From contig OW388302.1 of NCBI GenBank assembly GCA_936450465.1, positions 18,677,569 to 18,741,568 of the forward strand: DNA of 64,000 bases. The letters run 5' to 3'. Below the pieces are notes generated by a model. The model had not been told where the DNA came from and did not search any database. It worked only from the letters and a program-made list of their open reading frames with translations. Every line of letters begins with the position of its first letter. Position 1 is the first letter of the stretch. This document shows, piece after piece, positions 48,301 to 62,599 of this stretch. This DNA is from Gibbula magus (lineage: Eukaryota > Mollusca > Gastropoda > Trochida > Trochidae). The position numbers and the translations under genes are program-made.

Positions 48301-51300
48301 ACACATATATAGTAGGTATAGGATAAACCTTGACTAGTTACACATATATAGTAAGTATAGGATACACCTTGACTAGTTACACAGATATAGTAAGCATAGG
48401 ATAAACCTTGACTAGTTACACATATATAGTAAGTATAGGATAAACCTTGACTACTTACACATATATAGTAAGTATAGGATAAACCTTGACTAGTTACACA
48501 GACCTAGTAAGCATAGGATAAACCTAGACTAGTTACACATATATAGTAAGTATAGGATAAACCTTGACTAGTTACACATATATAGTAAGTATGGGATAAA
48601 CCTTGACTACTTACACATATATATATAGTAAGTATAGGATAAACCATGGCTACTTACACATATATATAGTAAGCATAGGATAAACCATGGCTACTTACAC
48701 ATATATAGTAAGTATAGGATAAACCTTGACTACTTACACATATATAGTAAGTATAGGATAAACCTTGACTACTTACACATATATAGTAATTAAAGGATAA
48801 ACCTTGACTACTTACACATATATAGTTACCATAGGATAAACATTGACTAGTTACACAGACATAGTAAGCATAGAATAAACCTTCACTACTTACATATATA
48901 TAGTAAGCATAGGATAAACCTTGACTAGTTACACAGACATAGTAAGTATGGGATAAACCTTGACTACTTACACATATATAGTAAGCATAGGATAAACCTT
49001 GACTAGTTACACATATATAGTAAGTATGGGATAAACCTTGACTACTTACACATATATAGTAAGTATAGGATAAACCTTGACTAGTTACACAGACCTAGTA
49101 AGCATAGGATAAACCTAGACTAGTTACACATATATAGTAAGTATAGGATAAACCTTGACTAGTTACACATATATAGTAAGTATGGGATAAACCTTGACTA
49201 CTTACACATATATATAGTAAGTATAGGATAAACCATGGCTACTTACACATATATATAGTAAGTATAGGATAAACCATGGCTACTTACACATATATAGTAA
49301 CTATAGGATAAACCTTGACTAGTTACACAGACATAGTAAGTATAGGATAAACCTTGACTAGTTACACATATATAGTAAATATAGGATAAACCTTGACTAG
49401 TTATACATATATAGTAAGCATAGGATAAACCTTGACTAGTTACACATATATAGTAAGCATAGGATAAACCTTGACTAGTTACACATATATAGTAAGTATG
49501 GGATAAACCTTGACTACTTACACATATATATAGTAAGTATAGGATAAACCATGGCTACTTAAACATATATATAGTAAGTATAGGATAAACCATGGCTACT
49601 TACACATATATAGTAACTATAGGATAAACCTTGACTACTTACACATATATAGTAAGTATAGGATAAACCTTGACTACTTACACATATATAGTAATTAAAG
49701 GATAAACCTTGACTACTTACACATATATAGTTAGCATAGGATAAACATTGACTAGTTACACAGACATAGTAAGCATAGAATAAATCTTCACTACTTACAT
49801 ATATATAGTAAGCATAGGATAAACCTTGACTAGTTACACAGACATAGTAAGTATGGGATAAACCTTGACTACTTACACATATATAGTAAGCATAGGATAA
49901 ACCTTGACTAGTTACACATATATAGTAAGTATAGGATAAACCTTCAGTACTTACACATATATATAGTAAGTATAGGATAAACCTTGACTAGTTACACAGA
50001 CATAGTAAGTATAGGATAAACCTTGACTAGTTACACATATATAGTAAATATAGGATAAACCTTGACTAGTTATACATATATAGTAAGCATAGGATAAACC
50101 TTGACTAGTTACACATATATAGTAAGTATGGGATAAACCTTGACTACTTACACATATATATAGTAAGTATAGGATAAACCATGACTACTTACACATATAT
50201 AGTAAGTATAGGATAAACCTTGACTACTTACACATATATAGTAAATATAGGATAAACCTTGACTAGATACACATATATAGTAAGCATAGGATAAACCTTG
50301 ACTAGTTACACATATATAGTAAGTATGGGATAAACCTTGACTACTTACACATATATATAGTAAGTATAGGATAAACCATGGCTACTTAAACATATATATA
50401 GTAAGTATAGGATAAACCATGGCTACTTACACATATATAGTAACTATAGGATAAACCTTGACTACTTACACATATATAGTAAGTATAGGATAAACCTTGA
50501 CTACTTACACATATATAGTAATTAAAGGATAAACCTTGACTACTTACACATATATAGTTAGCATAGGATAAACATTGACTAGTTACACAGACATAGTAAG
50601 CATAGAATAAACCTTCACTACTTACATATATATAGTAAGCATAGGATAAACCTTGACTAGTTACACAGACATAGTAAGTATGGGATAAACCTTCACTACT
50701 TACACATATATAGTAAGCATAGGATAAACCTTGACTAGTTACACATATGTAGTAAGTATGGGATAAACCTTGACTACTTACACATATATAGTAAGTATAG
50801 GATAAACCTTGACTACAAACACATATATATAGTAAGTATAGGATAAACCATGGCTACTTACACATATATAGAAAGTATAGGATAAACCTTGACTAGTTAC
50901 ACATATATAGTAAGTATAGGATAAACCTTGACTACTTACACATATATAGTAAGTATAGGATAAACCATGACTAGTTACACAGACATAGTAAGTATAGGAT
51001 ACACCTTGACTATTTACACAGATATAGTAGGTGTAGAATACACCTTGCCTAGTTACACATATATAGTAAGTATAGGATAAACCTTAACTAATTACACATA
51101 TATAGTAAGTATAGGATAAACGTCAACTACCCACACAGATATAGTAACTATGGGATAAACCTTGACGAGTTACACAGATAGAGTAAATTTACATGCAGGA
51201 TAAACCTTGACTACTTATACATATATAGTAAGTATAGGATAAACTTTGACTAGCCACACATATATATTAAGAATAGGATACACCTTGACTATTTACATAC

Positions 51301-54035
51301 ATATAGTAGGTAAAGGATACACCTTGCCTAGTTACACAGATAAGGTAAGTATAGGATAAACCTTAACTAATTATACATATATAATAAGCATAGGATAAAC
51401 CTTGACTACTTACACATATATAGTAAGCATAGGATAAGCCTTGATTAGTTACACAGACATAGTAAGCATAGGATAAACCTTGACTACTTACACATGTACA
51501 GTAAGTATAGGATAAACCTTGACTAGTTACAAATATAAAGTAAGTATAGGATAAACTTTGACTAGTCACACATATATAGTAAGTATATGATAAACCTTGA
51601 CTACTTACACATATATAGTAAGTATAGGATAAACCTTGACTTGTTACACATACATAGTAAATATAGGATAAACCTTGACTACTTACACATATATAGTAAG
51701 TATAGGATAAACCTTGACTAGTCACACATATATAGTAAGTATAGGATAAACCTTGACTAGTTACACATATATAGTAAGTATAGGATAAACCTTGACTAGT
51801 TACACATATATAGTAAGCATAGGATAAACCTTGACTAGTTACACATATATAGTAAGTATAGGATAAACCTTGACTACTTACACATATATAGTAAGTATAG
51901 GATAAACCTTGACTACTTACACATATATAGTAAGTATAGGATAAACCTTGACTAGTTACACATATATAGTAAGCATAGGATAAACCTTGACTAGTTACAC
52001 ATATATAGTAAGTATAGGATAAACCTTGACTAGTTACACATATATAGTAAGTATAGGATAAACCTTGACTAGTTACACATATATAGTAAGCATAGGATAA
52101 ACCTTGACTAGTTACACATATATAGTAAGTATAGGATAAACCTTGACTAGTAACACATATATAGTAAGTATAGGATAAACCTTGACTAGTTACACATATA
52201 TAGTAAGTATAGGATAAACCTTGACTACTTACACATATATAGTAAGTATAGGATAAACCTTGACTAGTTACACATATATAGTAAGTATAGGTTAAACCTT
52301 GACTAGTTACACATATATAGTAAATATAGGATAAACCTTGACTAGTTACACATTTATAGTAAGTATAGGTTTAACCATGACTACTTACACATATATAGTA
52401 AGCATAGGATAAACCTTGACTAGTTACACATATATAGTAAGCATTGGATACACCTTGACTAGTTACACATATATAGTAAGTATAGGATAAACCTTGACTA
52501 GTTACACATATATAGTAAGCATAGGATAAACCTTGACTACTTACACATATATAGTAAGCATAGGATAAACCTTGACTAGTTACACATATATAGTAAATAT
52601 AGGATAAACCTTGACTACTTACACATACATAGTAAGTATAGGAAAAACCTTGACTACTTACACATATATAGTAAGTATAGGATAAACCTTGACTAGTTAC
52701 ACATATATAGTAAGTATAAGATACACCTTGACTAGTTACACATATATAGTAAGTATAGGATAAACCTTGAGTAGTTACACATATATAGTAAGCATAGGAT
52801 AAACCTTGACTAGTTACACATATATAGTAAGTATAGGATAAACCATGACTAGTTACACAGACATAGTAAGTATAGGATACACCTTGACTAGTTACACATA
52901 TATAGTAAGTATAGGATAAACCTTGAGTAGTTACACATATATAGTAAGCATAGGATAAACCTTGACTAGTTACACATATATAGTAAGTATAGGATAAACC
53001 TTGACTACTTACACATATATAGTAAGCATAGTATAAACCTTGACTAGTAACACATATATAGTAAGTATAGGATAAACCATGACTAGTTACACAGACATAG
53101 TAAGTATAGGTTTAACCTTGACTGGTTATACAGATATAATAAGAAAAGGATAAACCTTGACTATTTACACATATATAGGAAGCATAGGATAAACCATGAC
53201 TAGTTACACAGACATAGTAAGTATAGGATACACCTTGACTATTTACACAGATATAGTAGGTATAGGATAAACCTTGACTAGTTACACATATATAGTAAGT
53301 ATAGGATAAACCTTGACTATTTACACATATATAGTAAGCATAGGATAAACCTTGACTAGTTACACATATATAGTAAGTATAGGATAAACCTTGACTAGTT
53401 ACACATATATAGTAAGTATAGGATAAACCCTGACTAGTTACACATATATAGTAAGTATAGGATTCACCTAGACTAGTTAAAAAGACATAGTAAGCATAGG
53501 ATAAACCTTGACTACTTACACATATATAGTAAGTATAGGATAAACCTTGACTACTTACACATATATATTAAGTATAGGATAAACCTTGACTAGTTACACA
53601 GACCTAGTAAGCATAGGATAAACCTAGACTAGTTAAAAAGACATAGTAAGCATAGGATAAACCTTGACTACTTACACATTTATAGTAAGCATAGGATAAA
53701 CCTTGACTAGTTACACATATATAGTAAGTATAGGATAAACCTTGACTACTTACACAGACATAGTAAGTATAGGATACACCTTGACTATTTACACATATAT
53801 AGTAAGTATAGGATAAACCTTGACTACTTACACATATATATTAAGTATAGGATAAACCTTGACTAGTTACACAGACCTAGTAAGCATAGGATAAACCTAG
53901 ACTAGTTAAAAAGACATAGTAAGCATAGGATAAACCTTGACTACTTACACATATATAGTAAGCATAGGATAAACCTTGACTAGTTACACATATATAGTAA
54001 GTATAGGATAAACCTTGACTACTTACATATATTCA
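42375..54035. repeat. 39-bp satellite, expanded array of about 11.7 kb
   Basis: About 300 units of GTAAGTATAGGATAAACCTT plus GACTA(C/G)TTACACATATATA. GTAAGC, GTATGGG and ATATATATAG length variants recur in a fixed order, so higher-order units of about 600 bp are evident. A segment of about 3.77 kb is duplicated (for example 46606 and 50386; 47331 and 51105). Intron-start sequence (GGATAAACGTCAACTACCCA) recurs internally at 47331 and 51105 without an exon. The long minus-strand frames rich in Tyr/Ser are translations of the 13-codon unit. Confidence 0.98.
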
Positions 54036-54403
54036 GTTTATTCACTCATTCAGATCACTCATTTCCAGCATATAGCAAAACTATGTTAAACATCTCACTG
54101 AAATTTGAAGAATAACTTTAAGAATTAAAATTTCATTCATTCATTCATTTTTCCAATTTCTGTTATCAAGACCGAGGAAGGACAACAGCGAGTCCCACGA
54201 GATCTGGTGGTTCACAAGTTTCATCACTGATTTGCAATTTGTAGATGATAAAATTTCCATTGAATTTGTCAAATATATTAGTTATTCGTCAAAGTGTACA
54301 TTTACACTTACATCATAATCATTTTCTGTTTGATAGGTTTTGTCACCTATAAACAATGATGTAATTGTGAAATGATTTCACAATTAACGGTTATGTTTCA
54401 CAG
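54036..54403. other. Conserved 3-prime end of module 3 central intron
   Basis: About 350 bp shared nearly unchanged with 39640-39997 and 61513-61880. It includes an (ATTC)n run and the pyrimidine-poor acceptor region. No coding signal. Confidence 0.7.
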
Positions 54404-54542
54404 GACAACGGAGGAACGTCCACTGAAGGTTTCCTTGATTTGAAGGGAATGGAAGTAAGCAGTGTGCTCATCATTATCGACACTATTTCCGGTTCCGCAA
54501 CTGTCAGCGACCTGGTGGTGTCCGCTTGCTATACACCGCCTG
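54404..54542 (+). CDS. Exon: repeat domain module 3, second half
   Basis: Same as module 2 except the first residue is Asp instead of Glu (DNGGTSTEG). It is separated from its first half by a 12,767-bp intron made almost entirely of satellite. The acceptor is TTTCACAG and the donor GTGAGT; phases are 0 in and 1 out. Confidence 0.88.
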
Positions 54543-55120
54543 GTGAGTACACACACCCATGAGTACATCCATGAGAACACCCTTAGTGGCTTGGGATGTG
54601 CTTGAGCGAAGTATTGAATTTTATCCCTCAGTAATGCGATCTACTGACGTAAAGTGGGGTTAAACCAATGAGTTATCCTCCTTCGAAAGAGTTATTCAGG
54701 GATATATTCTTTATCAAATTCTTAATATTTATCTTGCTCAATTTTCCAAATGTTGAAGACTCTTTCAGGCTGCAACAAAGAAAAGTGTTCAACATTTGGA
54801 AAGAACAACATCAAAAGCACACATTGTATTTTGCTGAATTATCACGAGTTAATTCTATGAGTAGAGGTTGTAAACTCACAGCAATGAAACAAATACGTCA
54901 ATATCAATTCTCTGGGACTGCTAAACCATTATGCGCATACAGGTTCGCTTCAACACTCGCCATCTTGAACACGGGACCGGTCTGAAAGCCAGCAGTCACG
55001 TCAGTCGGGCGTCAGGTATGACAGAATGACGCCATATAATCCCAGGATGGTGATGCATTTGAATGTATCATTATTTCATATTTTTTCTTATTCAAAGTTC
55101 TTGTTATGGTCTTTTTTTTA

Positions 55121-55632
55121 GCTCATCAGACCTGAAAGGCCCGATGGGCTTTTGGCATGGCGTGGTGTCCGGCGTCCGTCCGTCCATCCGTCCATCCATC
55201 CGTCCATCCGTCTGTAATTTCGTCTTCTTCTCCAGAACCTCTTGGTCTAGGGAGCTAAAATTTTGTGTACAGAGTTCTTGTCCAATGGGGATTCTAAATT
55301 GTAGATTTTGTGACCCTGTGACCCCTAAATATATGGGTCACAGGGGCTATGCCCTAAAAAGCTGTTTTCACCTTTTTCTCAGGTATGACAAGCTCTAGAG
55401 AATGAATTGTGTGCAGACTCCTTGACAAATGGGGATTCTAATTATTAGATTTGGTGACCCTGTGACTCCAAATATGAAAGGCTCTAGCAAGCTGAAATTT
55501 TGTGTACAGACTCCTTGGCCAAAGGAGATTCTAAATTCTAGATTTGGTAAATGTATTGCTTGAGATTACTTAGATATTCAACCTTAGATAATAAATCAAG
55601 GAAGCATTGATGAGCTACAGAGTCCATGGGTC
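55121..55632 (+). repeat. Interspersed repeat, copy F
   Basis: Full-length copy in the intron before the module 4 linker, closely matching copies D and G. Confidence 0.85.
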
Positions 55633-55689
55633 AATTATTTTACCTATCATACCCTTTTAACACTATTTTTCAAATGTAACTATTTGCAG

Positions 55690-55785
55690 AAATTACATCA
55701 CCAACAACGTCACCAACAACGTCACCAACACCTACAACGTCACCAACAACATCTCCAACAACTACAACGTCACCAACAACTGAAG
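55690..55785 (+). CDS. Linker exon, module 4 (Ser/Pro/Thr)
   Basis: This 96-nt linker includes a TPTTSPTT variation, two codons longer than modules 2 and 3 and still in frame. The length difference is in 12-bp/6-bp steps as expected for a coding VNTR. The donor is GTGATT; phases are 1 in and 1 out. Confidence 0.85.
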
Positions 55786-55901
55786 GTGATTAACAAAAGC
55801 AATAACAATAAAGTCTTTTTAAACTATTTATGTTATCATCATAGAATGATGTTATGTTATGGCTGAACCATGAAAACTCACATTTTAATGTAACCAACAA
55901 C

Positions 55902-56030
55902 CATCCTGGTTCCCGGGCCTTCATTCTCGCTACTCATCCCACTTCCCGGGCCTTCATTCTCGCTACTCATTGCGCTTCCCAGGCCTTCGTTCTAGCGAGT
56001 AGCGGGAACGAAGGCCAGGGAACCAGGATG
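55902..56030. repeat. Foldback in module 4 (longer)
   Basis: Same arms as the other modules; the centre has an extra repeat of the CCCGGGCCTTCATTCTCGC piece. Confidence 0.85.
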
Positions 56031-56287
56031 ACCAACAACAACATAAAAACAACACCAACTCTTTCATTATTTTCTAAACTGATAATCCTGTAATTTTTCA
56101 ATAATGTTTTTTTCAATGATAAATGGCTAAATTGTTCCATTTAAATTTTCCTAGAACATATTATGCTCCTGATAAACACAACCGGCCAGAACGAGAACAA
56201 ATACAATTGCAATATCTTAGAACATTCCAGCATTGAGAATGACATTCAAACAGTTATTTATTCCATTTCTGTGTTTGTTTGGAACAG

Positions 56288-56541
56288 TTGAGTGTGAAAT
56301 CCTCGAGGTTTCCGATGGGGATGTAGACCTGGTAGATAACGTTACGGGTACGCAGCTATACGCTGGTATGGGCCAATCTGAAACCATCCAAGCGGTAGGC
56401 GGGGACACAGTGGAGCTTCTACTGAACGTTATCGGAGAACCTGGAACAGAGACTATCTTGTCCAGCATCACCTTTAACGTAGTTGGGGCCGACAACATTA
56501 CCTTCAGAGTGCACCTAGCGGCCGGCAATTCCGTAGACATC
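56288..56541 (+). CDS. Exon: repeat domain module 4, first half
   Basis: Same length as modules 2 and 3. ILSNIT is changed to ILSSIT, removing one N-glycosylation sequon, and HLVSGNS becomes HLAAGNS. The donor is GTAAGTAT at 56542; phases are 1 in and 0 out. Confidence 0.9.
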
Positions 56542-59500
56542 GTAAGTATAGGATAAACGTCAACTACCCACACAGATATAGTAACTATGGGATAAACCTT
56601 GACTAGTTACAAAGATATTGTCAATTTACATGTAGGATAAACGTTGACTACTTACACAGATATAGTAAGTATAGGATAAACCTTGACTAGTTACACATAT
56701 ATAGTAAGTATAGGATACACCTTGACTACTTACACATATATAGTAAGTATAGGATAAACCTTCACTACTTACACAGACATAGTAAGTATAGGATAAACCT
56801 TGACTAGTTGCACATATATAGTAAGTATAGGATAAACTTTGACTAGTCACACATATATAGTAAGTATAGGATAAACCTTGACTACTTACACATATATAGT
56901 AAGTATAGGATAAACCATGACTAGTTACACAGACATAGTAAGTATAGGATACACCTTGACTATTTACACAGATATAGTAGGTGTAGAATACACCTTGCCT
57001 AGTTACACAGATATAGTAAGTATAGGATAAACCTTAACTAATTACACATATATAGTAAGTATAGGATAAACGTCAACTACTCACACAAATATAGTAACTA
57101 TGGGATAAACCTTGACTAGTTACACAGATAGAGTAAATTTACATGCAGGATAAACCTTGACTACTTATACATATATAGTAAGTATAAGATAAACTTTGAC
57201 TAGCCACACATATATATTAAGAATAGGATACACCTTGACTATTTACATACATATAGTAGGTAAAGGATACACCTTGCCTAGTTACACAGATAAGGTAAGT
57301 ATAGGATAAACCTTAACTAATTATACATATATAATAAGCATAGGATAAACCTTGACTACTTACACATAGATAGTAAGCATAGGATAAGCCTTGATTAGTT
57401 ACACAGACATAGTAAGCATAGGATAAACCTTGACTACTTACACATGTATAGTAAGTATAGGATAAACCTTGACTACTTACACATATATAATCAGTATAGG
57501 ATAAACCTTGACTAGTTACAAATATAAAGTAAGTATAGGATAAACTTTGACTAGTTACACATATATAGTAAGTATATGATAAACCTTGACTACTTACACA
57601 TATATAGTAAGTATAGGATAAACCTTGACTTGTTACACATACATAGTAAATATAGGATAAACCTTGACTACTTACACATATATAGTAAGTATAGCATAAA
57701 CCTTGACTAGTTACACATATATAGTAAGCATAGGATAAACCTTGATTAGTTACACATATATAGTAAGCATAGGATAAACCTTGACTAGTTACACATATAT
57801 AGTAAATATAGGATAAACCTTGACTACTTACACATACATAGTAAGTATAGGATAAACCTTGACTACTTACACATATATAGTAAGTATAGGATAAACCTTG
57901 ACTAGTTACACATATATAGTAAGTATAGGATACACCTTGACTAGTTACACATATATAGTAAGTATAGGATAAACCTTGAGTAGTTACACATATATAGTAA
58001 GCATAGGATAAACTTTGACTAGTTACACATATATAGTAAGTATAGGATAAACCATGACTAGTTACACAGATATAGTAAGTATAGGATACACCTTGACTAG
58101 TTACACATATATAGAAAGTATAGGATAAACCTTGAGTAGTTACACATATATAGTAAGCATAGGATAAACCTTGACTAGTTACACATATATAGTAAGTATA
58201 GGATAAACCTTGACTACTTACACATATATAGTAAGTATAGTATAAACCTTGATTAGTTACACATATATAGTAAGTATAGGATAAACCATGACTAGTTACA
58301 CAGACATAGTAAGTATAGGATAAACCTTGACTAGTTGCACATATATAGTAAGTATAGGATAAACTTTGACTAGTCACACATATATAGTAAGTATAGGATA
58401 AACCTTGACTACTTACACATATATAGTAAGTATAGTATAAACCTTGATTAGTTACACATATATAGTAAGTATAGGATAAACCATGACTAGTTACACAGAC
58501 ATAGTAAGTATAGGATAAACCTTGACTAGTTGCACATATATAGTAAGTATAGGATAAACTTTGACTAGTCACACATATATAGTAAGTATAGGATAAACCT
58601 TGACTACTTACACATATATAGTAAGTATAGGATAAACCATGACTAGTTACACAGACATAGTAAGTATAGGATACACCTTGACTATTTACACAGATATAGT
58701 AGGTGTAGAATACACCTTGCCTAGTTACACAGATATAGTAAGTATAGGATAAACCTTAACTAATTACACATATATAGTAAGTATAGGATAAACGTCAACT
58801 ACTCACACAAATATAGTAACTATGGGATAAACCTTGACTAGTTACACAGATAGAGTAAATTTACATGCAGGATAAACCTTGACTACTTATACATATATAG
58901 TAAGTATAGGATAAACTTTGACTAGCCACACATATATTTTAAGAATAGGATACACCTTGACTATTTACATACATATAGTAGGTAAAGGATACACCTTGCC
59001 TAGTTACACAGATAAGGTAAGTATAGGATAAACCTTAACTAATTATACATATATAATAAGCATAGGATAAACCTTGACTACTTACACATAGATAGTAAGC
59101 ATAGGATAAGCCTTGATTAGTTACACAGACATAGTAAGCATAGGATAAACCTTGACTACTTACACATGTATAGTAAGTATAGGATAAACCTTGACTACTT
59201 ACACATATATAATCAGTATAGGATAAACCTTGACTAGTTACAAATATAAAGTAAGTATAGGATAAACTTTGACTAGTTACACATATATAGTAAGTATATG
59301 ATAAACCTTGACTACTTACACATATATAGTAAGTATAGGATAAACCTTGACTTGTTACACATACATAGTAAATATAGGATAAACCATGACTACTTACACA
59401 TATATAGTAAGTATAGCATAAACCTTGACTAGTTACACATATATAGTAAGCATAGGATAAACCTTGATTAGTTACACATATATAGTAAGCATAGGATAAA

Positions 59501-61512
59501 CCTTGACTAGTTACACATATATAGTAAATATAGGATAAACCTTGACTACTTACACATACATAGTAAGTATAGGATAAACCTTGACTACTTACACATATAT
59601 AGTAAGTATAGGATAAACCTTGACTAGTTACACATATATAGTAAGTATAGGATAAACCTTGACTAGTTACACATATATAGTAAGCATAGGATAAACCTTG
59701 AGTAGTTACACATATATAGTAAGCATAGGATAAACTTTGACTAGTTACACATATATAGTAAGTATAGGATAAACCATGACTAGTTACACAGATATAGTAA
59801 GTATAGGATACACCTTGACTAGTTACACATATATAGTAAGTATAGGATAAACCTTGACTAGTTACACATATATAGTAAGCATAGGATAAACCTTGAGTAG
59901 TTACACATATATAGTAAGCATAGGATAAACTTTGACTAGTTACACATATATAGTAAGTATAGGATAAACCATGACTAGTTACACAGATATAGTAAGTATA
60001 GGATACACCTTGACTAGTTACACATATATAGTAAGTATAGGATAAACCTTGACTAGTTACACATATATAGAAAGTATAGGATAAACCTTGAGTAGTTACA
60101 CATATATAGTAAGCATAGGATAAACCTTGACTAGTTACACATATATAGTAAGTATAGGATAAACCTTGACTACTTACACATATATAGTAAGCATAGTATA
60201 AACCTTGATTAGTTACACATATATAGTAAGTATAGGTTTAACCTTGACTGGTTATACAGATATAATAAGAAAAGGATAAACCTTGACTATTTACACATAT
60301 ATAGGAAGCATAGGATAAACCATGACTAGTTACACAGACATAGTAAGTATAGGATACACCTTGACTATTTACACAGATATAGTAGGTATAGGATAAACCT
60401 TGACTAGTTACACATATATAGTAAGTATAGGATACACCTTGACTATTTATAAAGATGTAGTAGGTATAGGATACACCTTGACTAGTTACACATATATAGT
60501 AAGTATAGGATAAACCTTGACTAGTTACACATATATAGTAAGTATAGGTTAAACCTTGACTAGTTACACATATATAGTAAATATAGGATAAACCTTGACT
60601 AGTTACACATATATAGTAAGTATAGGATACACCTTGACTATTTATAAAGATGTAGTAGGTATAGGATACACCTTGACTAGTTACACATATATAGTAAGTA
60701 TAGGATAAACCTTGACTAGTTACACATATATAGTAAGTATAGGATAAACCTTGACTAGTTACATATATATAGTAAGTATAGGATAAACCTTGACTAGTTA
60801 CACATATATAGTAAGTATAGGTTAAACCTTGACTAGTTACACATATATAGTAAGCATAGGATAAACCTTGACTAGTTACACATATATAGTAAATATAGGA
60901 TAAACCTTGACTAGTTACACATATATAGTAAGCATAGGATAAACCTTGACTAGTTACGCATATATAGTAAGTATAGGATAAACCTTGACTAGTTACACAT
61001 ATATAGTAAATATAGGATAAACCTTGACTAGTTACACATATATAGTAAGCATAGGATAAACCTTGACTAGTTACACATATATAGTAAGTATAGGATAAAC
61101 CTTGAGTAGTTACACATATATAGTAAGCATAGGATAAACCTTGACTAGTTACACATATATAGTAAGTATAGGATAAACCTTGACTAGTTACACATATATA
61201 GTAAGTATAGGATACACCTAGACTAGTTAAAAAGACATAGTAAGCATAGGATAAACCTTGACTACTTACACATATATAGTAAGTATAGGATAAACCTTGA
61301 CTACTTACACATATATATTAAGTATAGGATAAACCTTGACTAGTTACACAGACCTAGTAAGCATAGGATAAACCTAAACTATTTAAAAAGACATAGTAAG
61401 CATAGGATAAACCTTGACTACTTACACATATATAGTAAGCATAGGATAAACCTTGACTAGTTACACATATATAGTAAGTATAGGATAAACCTTGACTAGT
61501 TACATATATTGA
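56542..61512. repeat. 39-bp satellite, module 4, about 5 kb
   Basis: The array begins on the donor. A block of about 1.72 kb is duplicated (57055 and 58777 both start with intron-start sequence). Unlike modules 2 and 3 there is no foldback or CTTATACCCC element inside. The 419-codon minus-strand frame at 57313-58572 is repeat translation. Confidence 0.98.
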
Positions 61513-61880
61513 GTTTATTCACTCATTCAGATCACTCATTTCCAGCATATAGCAAAACTATGTTAAACATCTCACTGAAATTTGAAGAATAACTTTAAGA
61601 ATTAAAATTTCATTCATTCATTCATTTTTCCAATTTCTGTTATCAAGACCGAGGAAGGACAACAGCGAGTCTCGCGAGATCTGGTGGTTCACAAGTTTCA
61701 TCACTGATTTGCAATTTGTAGATGATAAAATTTCCATTGAATTTGTCAAATATATTAGTTATTCATCAAAGTGTACATTTACACTTACATCATAATCATT
61801 TTCTGTTTGATAGGTTTTGTCACCTATAAACAATGATGTAATTGTGAAATGATTTCACAATTAACGGTTATGTTTCACAG

Positions 61881-62019
61881 GACAACGGAGGAACGTCCAC
61901 TGAAGGTTTCCTTGATTTGAAGGGAATGGAAGTAAGCAGTGTGCTCATCATTATCGACACTATTTCCGGTTCCACAACTGTCAGCGACCTGGTGGTGTCC
62001 GCTTGCTATACACCGCCTG
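61881..62019 (+). CDS. Exon: repeat domain module 4, second half
   Basis: Same as module 3 except SGSATVSD becomes SGSTTVSD. The acceptor is TTTCACAG and the donor GTGAGT; phases are 0 in and 1 out. Confidence 0.9.
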
Positions 62020-62599
62020 GTGAGTACACACACCCATGAGTACATCCATGAGTACACCCTTAGTGGCTTGGGATGTGCTTGAGCGAAGTATTGAATTTTA
62101 TCCCTCAGTAATGCGATCTACTGACGTAAAGTGGGGTTAAACCAATGAGTTATCCTCCTTCGAAAGAGTTATTCAGGGATATGTTCTTTTTTTCAAATTC
62201 TTAATATTTATCTTGCTCAATTTTCCAAATGTTGAAGACTCTTTCAGGCTGCAACAAAGAAAAGTGTTCAACATTTGGAAAGAACAACATACAAAAGCAC
62301 ACATTGTATTTTGCTGAATTATCACGAGTTAATTCTATGAGCAGAGGTTGTAAACTCACAGCAATGGAACAAATACGTCAATATCAATTCTCTAGGACTG
62401 CTAAACCATTATGCGCATACAGGCCCGCTTCAACACTCGCCATCTTGAACACGAGACCGGTCTGAAAGCCAGCAGTCACGTCAGTCGGGAGTCAGGTATG
62501 ACAGAATGACGCCATATAATCCCAGGATGGTGATGCATTTGAATGTATCATTATTTCATATTTTTTCTTCTTCAAAGTTCTTGTTATGGTCTTTTTTTA

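Noticed and set aside
42375..54035. Recursive splicing (ratchet points) in the 39-bp array
   Set aside because: Ratchet sites need AG directly followed by GTAAGT after a pyrimidine tract; here the sequence is TATAGTAAGT, where the AG and GT share a base and no pyrimidine tract precedes it.
57313..58572. 419-codon minus-strand open frame rich in YTYYICVTSQGLS
   Set aside because: It is a translation of the 39-bp satellite (13 codons per unit, stop-free in that frame). There is no start context, no non-repetitive part and no homology; the same applies to the frames at 46610-47077, 51363-51725 and others.
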